A DNA stretch of 6,884 nt from UBA7803 sp041690675 (GTDB lineage: Bacteria; Pseudomonadota; Gammaproteobacteria; Pseudomonadales; Azotimanducaceae): positions 1 through 6,884 of the forward strand of contig JAWLGU010000135.1 of the NCBI GenBank assembly GCA_041690675.1. Reading direction: 5' to 3'. Positions 1 to 4,492 of this stretch are shown here, piece after piece (within the stretch, counting starts at the first letter, position 1; each line of letters opens with the position of its first letter). The position numbers and the translations under genes were made by a program. Under the pieces are notes generated by a model that was not told where the DNA came from, made no database searches, and saw only the letters and a program-made list of their open reading frames with translations.

Positions 1-65
1 GTGGCCGACACGTTCAGATCGTGATGCGCGACCTCCCAGATGTAGCGGAGCTGTTGAAGCTTCAT
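1..65 (-). CDS. cysB: CysB, LysR-type regulator of sulfur assimilation, N-terminal fragment
   Basis: Only the first 21 codons lie in the window; the gene runs off the left edge. The visible residues begin MKLQQLRYIWEVAHHDLNVS, which closely follows the start of E. coli CysB (MKLQQLRYI, then N/D-LNVS), the first helix of the LysR-type winged-helix DNA-binding domain. CysB activates cysteine and sulfate assimilation genes and responds to N-acetylserine and O-acetylserine in enterobacteria. The ATG is at 65-63. It follows a purine-rich GGGGGAAGG a few bases upstream, which serves as ribosome binding site. It lies 65 bases beyond the stop of the upstream nucleotidase gene on the same strand, so it may be partly co-transcribed with it. 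The close paralogue Cbl is an alternative that 21 residues cannot exclude. Confidence 0.85.
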   Translation of the reverse strand, partial: MKLQQLRYIWEVAHHDLNVSA

Positions 66-105
66 GAGGCCTTCCCCCGCGAAGGTTCGGTCTAAGAACT
101 TGCGC

Positions 106-130
106 GTATAACGAGGCCGCGAAGTATAAC
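106..130 (-). promoter_or_regulatory. Direct GTTATAC repeat; possible cysB promoter or operator
   Basis: On the minus strand the heptamer GTTATAC occurs twice (130-124 and 112-106), 18 bases apart, in the short gap between the nucleotidase stop and cysB. The copy nearer cysB contains TTATAC/TATACG, which could be a -10 element. I see no good -35 at 16-18 bases. The equal spacing could also mark a regulator site, for example autoregulation by CysB, but this is inference. Confidence 0.3.
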
Positions 131-1033
131 TTATTTGGTACGGTTGGCGATGCCGTGAGGCACATGGCCGGTCGCGACGTGCACGCTCGCCCGCTCGCAG
201 TGCTGACTCTGATCGTCGAAGAACACGTCGGCACCGAAGGCTCGGAGGAACTCGGTCTTGTCCATGCCGCCGAGGAACAGGGATTCGTCGAGGCGGATGT
301 CCCACGCCCGCAAGGTTCGGATCACCCGCTCGTGCGCGGGGGCGCCCCGGGCGGTGACCAGAGCCGTGCGGATGGGACAGTGCTGGCCCGCAAACTCGCG
401 CTGCAGATTGTGCAGAGCCGCCAGGAAATCCTTGAACGGCCCCCCCTCCAGCGGTCGTGCCGCCGACGCCGCCTCCATCGCGCTGAAGGCATCCAGGCCC
501 CGCTCCTGATAGATCTGTTCCGCCTCGTCGGAGAACAGCACGGAATCGCCGTCGAATGCCAGTCGCAGGTCGTCGCCGGTCTCCCGGGTGCCGGCGCTGC
601 GGCCGAGCAGCGTGGCCGCCGCCACCCCATGCTCCAGCGCGTGAGTCACATCATCGGGATGGGTTGAAAGAAACAGGCTGCAGCCGAAGGCGCGGATGTA
701 CCGGTACGGCGACTCGCCGCCGCAGAACGCCGCGCGGGTTATCGCCAGGTCGTAGGCTTTGATGGAGTTGAAGATGCGCAGGCCCGTGTCCGCGGAGTTC
801 CGCGACAGCAGGATCACTTCAACCCTGGGCTCGCCCAGCAGCTTGTTGATGTTCAGCAGCTTCTTGACGAAATGGAAGGCCTCGCCGGGCTCCAGCACGT
901 CGTCCTCGTGGGCGATCTGGTACTGCCGGTAGGCTTCCAGCCCATCCGTCTCGTAAACCGCGTTGCTCTCGGCGAGGTCGAACAGCGTGCGCGAGCTGAT
1001 CGCCACGGTGAGAGGCCGATCCGCCCGCTTCAT
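131..1033 (-). CDS. Cytosolic 5'-nucleotidase I-family (HAD superfamily) nucleotidase
   Basis: Predicted soluble 300-residue enzyme of the cN-I/NT5C1 5'-nucleotidase family (Pfam 5'-nucleotidase PF06189 from memory). The family hydrolyses nucleoside 5'-monophosphates, AMP in the eukaryotic members. Visible motifs in order are VAISSRTLFD near residue 10, LLSRNSADTG near 76, FDGDSVLFSDEAE around 160 (the DxD that should carry the nucleophile and general acid), LVTARG near 225 (motif II), GGMDKTEFL near 255 (motif III lysine) and VFFDDQ near 270 (motif IV). All HAD catalytic elements look intact. An ATG six codons upstream at 1051 is possible. I chose 1033 because GAGG lies eight bases before it, overlapping the stop of the preceding DUF465 gene, which suggests translational coupling. 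The physiological substrate is unknown. Its job is probably nucleotide salvage or overflow. Confidence 0.85.
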   Translation of the reverse strand: MKRADRPLTVAISSRTLFDLAESNAVYETDGLEAYRQYQIAHEDDVLEPGEAFHFVKKLLNINKLLGEPRVEVILLSRNSADTGLRIFNSIKAYDLAITRAAFCGGESPYRYIRAFGCSLFLSTHPDDVTHALEHGVAAATLLGRSAGTRETGDDLRLAFDGDSVLFSDEAEQIYQERGLDAFSAMEAASAARPLEGGPFKDFLAALHNLQREFAGQHCPIRTALVTARGAPAHERVIRTLRAWDIRLDESLFLGGMDKTEFLRAFGADVFFDDQSQHCERASVHVATGHVPHGIANRTK

Positions 1034-1043
1034 GGCGCCTGCC

Positions 1044-1241
1044 TCACGCATCGAGGTCCGGAATGAGCTCGCTTTCCAGCTTCGACATCATGTCCTTGAG
1101 CTTGAGCTTCCGCTTCTTCAAACGCTGGATGCGCATGGTGTCGCTGTGCCGGGTTTCGACCAGGTGACGAATCACCTCGTCGAGATCGCGATGCTCGATC
1201 CGCAACTCCTCCAGCCACTGTTCGATCTCGTCCCGATCCAT
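1044..1241 (-). CDS. YdcH/DUF465-family small coiled-coil protein
   Basis: Small, highly charged protein of 65 residues without signal peptide or membrane segment. The pattern fits the DUF465/YdcH family: LEELRIEHRDLDEVI near the N-terminus, then a second helix with the family's basic run RIQRLKKRKLKLKDMM. It is probably a two-helix coiled coil. The family's function is not established. The ATG at 1241 follows GGGAGG, though with a short spacer of three bases. A GTG at 1256 would add five residues (GPGRR-like) but has a weaker site. The stop at 1046-1044 overlaps the ribosome binding region of the nucleotidase gene, so the two form an operon. The promoter is predicted at 1306-1279. Confidence 0.8.
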   Translation of the reverse strand: MDRDEIEQWLEELRIEHRDLDEVIRHLVETRHSDTMRIQRLKKRKLKLKDMMSKLESELIPDLDA

Positions 1242-1278
1242 TCGCCTCCCAGGCACCTACGCCCCGAGCATCCGTGGC

Positions 1279-1306
1279 ATCATAAGTGGTTGCTCACTGC
1301 ATTCAA
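1279..1306 (-). promoter_or_regulatory. Predicted sigma70 promoter for the DUF465-nucleotidase operon
   Basis: On the minus strand TTGAAT (1306-1301) and TATGAT (1284-1279) are separated by 16 bases. They match four of six and five of six consensus positions. Transcription would start near 1272, about 30 bases before the DUF465 ATG. It sits in the divergent gap shared with the J-domain gene. Confidence 0.55.
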
Positions 1307-1317
1307 AGCGTGCCTCC

Positions 1318-1797
1318 ATGCTCCTCGTGCTCGCGGCGCTGCTGATCGCGACGGCCCTGGTCGTGCTGTTTCTGCAGGGGCGCCATCGCACCCTGCTCAC
1401 CCTCGCCGCCGCGACCCTGGTGGTGGCTCTGGCCGTGCTGGCTGCGACGGGCCGCCTGCATTGGCTCGTCCCGGTGATCGCCGCCGTGCTGCCGTTCCTG
1501 CGCCGCGGCCTCGGCCTGCTGCGCTACGTGCCCCTGTTCCGGTCGCTGTTCGCTCGGCGCGCGGGTGGTGCGGGCCCGGGCGGGCAGGGCCCGGGCGGGC
1601 AGGGCCCGGCGGGAGCCTCCGGCATGACCCGGAACCAGGCCCTGGAGGTACTCGGCCTGACGGGACAGCCCAGCCGCCAGGAAATCGTCGACGCGCACCG
1701 ACGACTCATCCAGAAGCTGCACCCGGACCGGGGGGGCTCCAACTATCTGGCGCAACAGCTGAACGACGCGAGGCGACGGCTGCTCGAGGATACCTAG
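1318..1797 (+). CDS. Membrane-anchored J-domain (DnaJ-like) protein
   Basis: Protein of 159 residues with an inner-membrane anchor and a C-terminal J-domain. Residues 1-20 and about 24-43 are strongly hydrophobic, and 47-61 may be a third span. Then come a basic stretch (RSLFARR, about 75-81), a Gly/Pro/Gln linker encoded by a DNA tandem repeat (about 83-100), and the J-domain from about 103 to the end. The HPD motif that stimulates Hsp70 ATPase is at 135-137 in KLHPDRGGS, followed by LAQQLNDARRRLL, matching the last J-domain helix. The order resembles mitochondrial Tim14/Pam18: membrane anchor first, a short J-domain at the end, no Gly/Phe or zinc region. It presumably recruits DnaK to the membrane; the client is unknown. 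I see no Shine-Dalgarno before the ATG at 1318 and no convincing alternative start. The PilZ gene follows 66 bases downstream. Confidence 0.85.
   Translation: MLLVLAALLIATALVVLFLQGRHRTLLTLAAATLVVALAVLAATGRLHWLVPVIAAVLPFLRRGLGLLRYVPLFRSLFARRAGGAGPGGQGPGGQGPAGASGMTRNQALEVLGLTGQPSRQEIVDAHRRLIQKLHPDRGGSNYLAQQLNDARRRLLEDT
1572..1610. repeat. 15-bp GC-only tandem repeat inside the J-protein linker
   Basis: The unit GGGCCCGGGCGGGCA occurs at 1572-1586 and 1587-1601 with no differences, followed by a partial third copy from 1602. It is a multiple of three and encodes GPGGQ-GPGGQ-GPAGA. Copy-number change would therefore lengthen or shorten the linker between membrane anchor and J-domain without breaking the frame. 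Confidence 0.9.
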
Positions 1798-1863
1798 CGG
1801 AGTGGGCGAGGCCCTGGGAGCCAGTTCACAGTCGCGACGAACACGCTGCGCTACCATCGGCCG

Positions 1864-2244
1864 ATGACCAGCGGTGAAGCAGCGGGCGACCGCAGAAAGA
1901 TCCGTCGCTTGGACGGCTCCCGGATCGAGGTGGCCCTCAGGCCCCGCGGCCGGCTCGGCGCTTTGCCGGCGATGGCGCTGGATTTCAGCCGTCACGGCAT
2001 CGCCGTGCACATCGATCAGCCCCTCCCCAAGGACCGCCCGGTCTACCTCTCCCTGCGGTGCGACGAGCTCAAGGTGGACAACCTGGTGGGCATCGTCCAC
2101 AACTGCGTTCGCCAGGGTCAGCTGTTTCGCTGCGGGATTCGTTTCCGCCCGTCTTCGGAGCTCCAGCAGGACCGGGTGGAAGTGGAGCTGGCACTGGAAC
2201 GCCTCGAGCGGACCCTGCTGGTGCCGGAGAACCAGCGCGCCTGA
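1864..2244 (+). CDS. PilZ-domain protein, putative c-di-GMP receptor
   Basis: Single-domain soluble protein of 126 residues. PilZ domains bind cyclic di-GMP through an N-terminal RxxxR loop and a D/NxSxxG motif. Both are visible: RRKIRR at residues 10-15 (two registers of RxxxR) and DFSRHG at 40-45. They are followed by strand-rich sequence such as VYLSLRCDELKVDNLVGIVHNC and FRCGIRF, as expected for the beta barrel. The C-terminal residues from about 97 (SSELQQDRVEVELALERLERTLL) form a likely helix. No output domain is present, so it should act by binding a partner, which I cannot name. No clear Shine-Dalgarno precedes the ATG. TACCAT six bases upstream could be a -10 giving a nearly leaderless mRNA, but no good -35 is seen. 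It is transcribed in the same direction as the J-domain gene. Confidence 0.85.
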   Translation: MTSGEAAGDRRKIRRLDGSRIEVALRPRGRLGALPAMALDFSRHGIAVHIDQPLPKDRPVYLSLRCDELKVDNLVGIVHNCVRQGQLFRCGIRFRPSSELQQDRVEVELALERLERTLLVPENQRA

Positions 2245-2253
2245 GCGCCGGCG

Positions 2254-2649
2254 TCAGCCTCCCATGAGGCTGCGAGCCTCGGTCTCCAGCGCCAGCAGCC
2301 GCCGCACCCAGTTGTCGAGCAGCAGGAAATCCTCGTCGGTCACCTCGAAGGTGCGGCTGATCTCCTTGAGCAGGCACTCCTCCTCGATCTCGAAGGCGCC
2401 ATCGGCATAGCTCAGGCGTATCAGGTTCAAAAGCGCGATGACCCGGGACTTGCGAGTGTCGAAAATACGCTCGATGCCGTCCAGCTCCAGATAGTCGGAC
2501 TCCTCGGCGGGATTCAGCTCCATCTCGCGCTTGAACTCGTCCAGCATGCCCTCTTCGTTGGGGTCGAGCAGCCCGTCGGAGACGATGACGTTGTGCGCCA
2601 GCCCGAGCAGCGCCTGACGTTGCTCGGGGTGCAGGGACGAGAGCCACAT
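2254..2649 (-). CDS. TerB-like (tellurite resistance TerB fold) protein
   Basis: Soluble, all-helical acidic protein of 131 residues. It contains two copies of the TerB-like signature: AHNVIVSDGLLDPNEEGML at about 18-36 and RLSYADGAFEIEEECLLKEI at about 78-97. Each has the acidic-Asp-Gly turn followed by Glu that in TerB relatives can bind metal. Members of this superfamily occur in many contexts and are not necessarily linked to tellurite; no ter genes are nearby. The start at 2649 follows AGG four bases upstream, a weak site. It begins 13 bases after the stop of the 36-residue membrane protein gene on the same strand, so the two are probably co-translated and may act together at the membrane. 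Precise function unknown. Confidence 0.7.
   Translation of the reverse strand: MWLSSLHPEQRQALLGLAHNVIVSDGLLDPNEEGMLDEFKREMELNPAEESDYLELDGIERIFDTRKSRVIALLNLIRLSYADGAFEIEEECLLKEISRTFEVTDEDFLLLDNWVRRLLALETEARSLMGG
2255..2272. terminator. Hairpin between convergent pilZ-type and terB-like genes
   Basis: A perfect 7-bp stem CAGCCTC/GAGGCTG with a four-base loop CCAT lies between and over the ends of the two convergent genes. There is no T-run on either strand, so intrinsic termination is uncertain. The position fits a bidirectional transcription barrier. Confidence 0.3.
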
Positions 2650-2662
2650 GACGCCTGGACCG

Positions 2663-2773
2663 CTACTCGAAGAACAGGCTGGAAAGCATGATGATCACCG
2701 ACAGCCAGCCCCACGCGATGAAGAATTTCATCGCCAGGGATTGCTCGAAGAAGTCCTCAATCAGATACCACAT
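2663..2773 (-). CDS. Small single-span membrane protein (36 aa)
   Basis: This short gene is easily missed by length cut-offs. Translation gives 36 residues beginning MWYLIEDFFEQSLAMKFF and ending SSLFFE. Residues about 15-34 form one hydrophobic segment rich in Phe, Trp, Leu and Ile, preceded by an acidic amphipathic stretch. Evidence for translation is a good Shine-Dalgarno (GAGGA about eight bases before the ATG) and its fit between neighbours: it starts 30 bases after the rimO stop and ends 13 bases before the TerB-like start, all on one strand. I do not recognise the family. A membrane partner or regulator of the TerB-like protein is the simplest inference. The proof would be conservation of the peptide in relatives. 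Confidence 0.6.
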   Translation of the reverse strand: MWYLIEDFFEQSLAMKFFIAWGWLSVIIMLSSLFFE

Positions 2774-2803
2774 CAGCCGTTCCTCGTTGCATAGATCGGA
2801 ATT

Positions 2804-4147
2804 CTAATCCAATTCCACCGCCGTCCCCAGATACTCGGCGTGGAGATCGTGGGTGTCGCTCGACGTGACCCGCACCCAGACCCGCTCGCCCGGCTCGAGG
2901 CCCGCCGCCCCGCTCACCCGCACGGTGCCGTCGATCTCCGGCGCATCACCGCGGCTGCGGGCTTCGGCCACACCCCCCTCCACCCGGTCGACGAGCACCT
3001 CCATGCGCGAGCCCACCTTTCGGGCCAGCTTCTCCTCGCTGATCCGTGCCTGCAGCTCCATGAGCTGTTCCTGGCGGTCGAGCTTGACCCGCTCCTCCAC
3101 GTGACCCGGCAGGCCGTTGGCCGCCGCGCCCTCCACGTCGGAGTAGGTGAAGCAGCCCACCCGATCGAGCTCCGCCTCCTCGAGGAAGTCCAGCAGTCGC
3201 TCGAAGGCGGCCTCCGTCTCGCCCGGGAAGCCGACGATGAAGGTGCTGCGCAGCACCAGATCCGGGCAGATCTCGCGCCATCCGGCAATCCGCTTCAGCG
3301 TGTTCTCCACCGCGGCGGGACGACGCATGGCCCGCAGGACATCCGGGTCGGCATGCTGCAGCGGCACGTCCAGGTACGGCAGCACCAGCCCTTCCGCCAT
3401 CAGGGGCAGTAACCGGTCCACGCTGGGATAGGGATACACGTAGTGCAGCCGGACCCAGGGCACGAGCCGCCCCAGCTCCCGGCATAGGGTCTCGAGATCC
3501 GTGCGCAGCTCGCGACCGTGGTGAAGCGCGCTGCGGTACCGGAGGTCCACGCCGTAGGCGCTGGTGTCCTGGGCGATCACCAGCACCTCCTGCACCCCCG
3601 CGGCAGCCAGCTTCTCGGCCTCCCGCAGCACGTCATCGATGGAGCGGGATCTCAGCTTGCCACGCATGCTCGGGATGATGCAGAAGGTGCAGCCGTGATT
3701 GCAGCCCTCGGAGATCTTCAGGTACGCGTAGTGCGGCGGCGTCAGCTTCACGCCCGCCGGCCCCATGAGTTGCTCCAGATCCATGCCTGCCACCGCCTCG
3801 TACGCCAGCGGGGCGTGGGCCCGCACCGCACTGACCACGGCATCCGTGTCCTGGGGGCCGGAGACGGCCAGCAGCTGGGGAAAGCGACGCTGCAACGCCG
3901 CGGCGTCGGCACCGAGGCAGCCCGTGACGATCACCCGGCCATTGCTGCCGAGGGCCTCTTCGATGGTGTCGAGCGATTCGGCCTTGGCCGCATCAATGAA
4001 CCCGCAGGTGTTCACCACCACCACGTCGGCGTCCTCGTAGCGCTCCACGGTGCGGTAGCCGTCCCCGGTCAACCGCGTGAGGATCTGCTCCGAATCCACC
4101 AGGGCCTTGGGACAGCCGAGGCTGACGAAACCCACTTTGCCGCTCAT
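2804..4147 (-). CDS. rimO: Ribosomal protein S12 (aspartate) methylthiotransferase RimO
   Basis: Radical-SAM enzyme of 447 residues, close to the 441 of E. coli RimO. It adds a methylthio group to a conserved aspartate of ribosomal protein S12. Domains in order are an N-terminal MTTase domain with cysteines C12 (SLGCPKALVDSE), C48 (NTCGFID) and C77 (TGCLGAD) for the auxiliary [4Fe-4S] cluster. Next is the radical-SAM domain with C149, C153 and C156 in EGCNHGCTFCIIPSMRG. A TRAM domain follows from about residue 380 to the end. SLGCPKALVDSE and the IPSMRGKLRSR stretch separate RimO from the tRNA enzyme MiaB. The start at 4147 has only a weak AAGCGG upstream. A promoter is predicted at 4214-4186. 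Co-transcription with the small membrane protein and TerB-like genes downstream is likely from spacing. Confidence 0.95.
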   Translation of the reverse strand: MSGKVGFVSLGCPKALVDSEQILTRLTGDGYRTVERYEDADVVVVNTCGFIDAAKAESLDTIEEALGSNGRVIVTGCLGADAAALQRRFPQLLAVSGPQDTDAVVSAVRAHAPLAYEAVAGMDLEQLMGPAGVKLTPPHYAYLKISEGCNHGCTFCIIPSMRGKLRSRSIDDVLREAEKLAAAGVQEVLVIAQDTSAYGVDLRYRSALHHGRELRTDLETLCRELGRLVPWVRLHYVYPYPSVDRLLPLMAEGLVLPYLDVPLQHADPDVLRAMRRPAAVENTLKRIAGWREICPDLVLRSTFIVGFPGETEAAFERLLDFLEEAELDRVGCFTYSDVEGAAANGLPGHVEERVKLDRQEQLMELQARISEEKLARKVGSRMEVLVDRVEGGVAEARSRGDAPEIDGTVRVSGAAGLEPGERVWVRVTSSDTHDLHAEYLGTAVELD

Positions 4148-4185
4148 AGCCGCTTGTTCACGCCCGGGTGATCACGAGATGGCGC

Positions 4186-4214
4186 ATTCTACTCGCACGG
4201 CCCCGGTGCGGTAA
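4186..4214 (-). promoter_or_regulatory. Predicted promoter of rimO
   Basis: On the minus strand TAGAAT (4191-4186) matches five of six -10 positions. TTACCG (4214-4209) is a weak -35, 17 bases away. The start would be near 4180, about 32 bases before the rimO ATG. It is divergent from the aro leader promoter. Confidence 0.4.
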
Positions 4215-4242
4215 GCGCCGCCCGCGGCCACGACGCCAGTGC

Positions 4243-4270
4243 TTGATTTCCACTCCGGCTCCGGTACCAT
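4243..4270 (+). promoter_or_regulatory. Predicted promoter of the aro leader
   Basis: TTGATT (4243-4248) and TACCAT (4265-4270) are spaced by 16 bases, each matching four of six consensus positions. The predicted start is at about 4276-4279, on or just before the leader ATG at 4279. The leader would then be translated from a leaderless or almost leaderless mRNA, which fits the absence of a Shine-Dalgarno there. Confidence 0.5.
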
Positions 4271-4278
4271 CGCCGGTC

Positions 4279-4374
4279 ATGAAGGGTCGAAGCAACCTGT
4301 TCGAGAACCGCATCAACCACCGGGGCGTCACCGCACGTCGTTGGTGGGCGGGCTATTTCTTTTTTTCGAACTAG
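4279..4374 (+). CDS. Aromatic leader peptide (31 aa) of the DAHP synthase attenuator
   Basis: This is a 31-codon frame starting MKGRSNLFEN and ending RRWWAGYFFFSN, then TAG. Tandem Trp codons lie at 4342-4347, a Tyr codon at 4354-4356 and three Phe codons at 4357-4365. Eight of 31 residues would be rare by chance in such order: W-W, Y and F-F-F all cluster within eight positions, just before the stop and ahead of an intrinsic terminator. That is the classic design of a ribosome-mediated attenuator. The gene controlled, DAHP synthase, makes the first intermediate for exactly these three amino acids. Stalling from shortage of any of the charged aromatic tRNAs could be sensed. No Shine-Dalgarno is visible. 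The peptide itself probably has no function beyond its translation. Confidence 0.85.
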   Translation: MKGRSNLFENRINHRGVTARRWWAGYFFFSN

Positions 4375-4403
4375 CGTTGCCTTGGTCCCACCGAAGGCAG
4401 CGC
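4374..4403 (+). promoter_or_regulatory. Upstream pre-emptor hairpin (A:B) of the aro attenuator
   Basis: Segment A, GCGTTGCCTT (4374-4383), begins on the last base of the leader stop codon. It pairs with segment B, AAGGCAGCGC (4394-4403), over ten pairs including one G-U, leaving a ten-base loop. A ribosome at the leader stop would cover A. A ribosome stalled at the Trp codons would leave it free. Pairing was done by eye. Confidence 0.55.
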
Positions 4404-4416
4404 AGGCTGCCTCCGG
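4391..4416 (+). promoter_or_regulatory. Hairpin B:C of the aro attenuator (favours termination)
   Basis: Bases 4391-4401 pair with 4406-4416 around the four-base loop GCAG: seven perfect pairs (AGGCAGC/GCTGCCT), one A-C mismatch, then three more pairs (CCG/CGG). This stem captures segment C (4405-4411). It therefore removes the partner needed for the antiterminator and should favour the terminator. Confidence 0.6.
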
Positions 4417-4439
4417 ATCTGAAACCCCGTGTGGCAGCC
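4405..4439 (+). promoter_or_regulatory. Antiterminator pairing (C:D) of the aro attenuator
   Basis: Segment C, GGCTGCC (4405-4411), is the exact complement of GGCAGCC (4433-4439) in the terminator loop. If they pair, the 5' arm of the terminator (4422-4429) is trapped in the loop and cannot reach its 3' arm without a pseudoknot. The same GGCAGC word occurs in segment B, so two copies compete for one partner. Confidence 0.55.
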
Positions 4440-4456
4440 CGCCCCGGGGTTTTTTT
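4422..4456 (+). terminator. Intrinsic terminator of the aro leader
   Basis: AAACCCCG (4422-4429) pairs with CGGGGTTT (4445-4452). An inner GGC/GCC stem (4433-4435 with 4441-4443) closes the top. The 3' arm runs into seven T residues (4450-4456). It lies between the leader peptide stop and the DAHP synthase gene, 36 bases before its start, so it acts as the conditional attenuator. Confidence 0.85.
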
Positions 4457-4492
4457 GTGGCCCCGTGACAGACGCAACGAGGAGCCATGATC

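Noticed and set aside
963..1877. Long plus-strand open frame of about 300 codons over the DUF465, J-domain and intergenic region
   Set aside because: It crosses well-supported genes on both strands. Its translation is low-complexity Pro/Gly/Arg/Ala typical of shadow frames in GC-rich DNA.
1303..2100. Minus-strand open frame of 265 codons opposite the J-domain and PilZ genes
   Set aside because: Rich in Gln, Arg, Gly and His with no recognisable motif. The opposite strand carries two clear domain proteins.
2254..2649. Tellurite resistance operon
   Set aside because: Only a TerB-like fold is present. No TerC, TerD, TerZ or other ter genes are seen, so a resistance role cannot be supported.
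4360..4366. Seven-T run inside the leader gene, considered as an early intrinsic terminator
   Set aside because: The T-run is accounted for by the Phe codons. The only nearby stem (CCACC with GGTGG) is short, has a long loop, and is separated from the T-run by more than ten bases.
4148..4486. T-box or metabolite riboswitch ahead of DAHP synthase
   Set aside because: No T-box sequence or known aptamer core was seen. A translated leader with aromatic codons and a terminator explains the region better.
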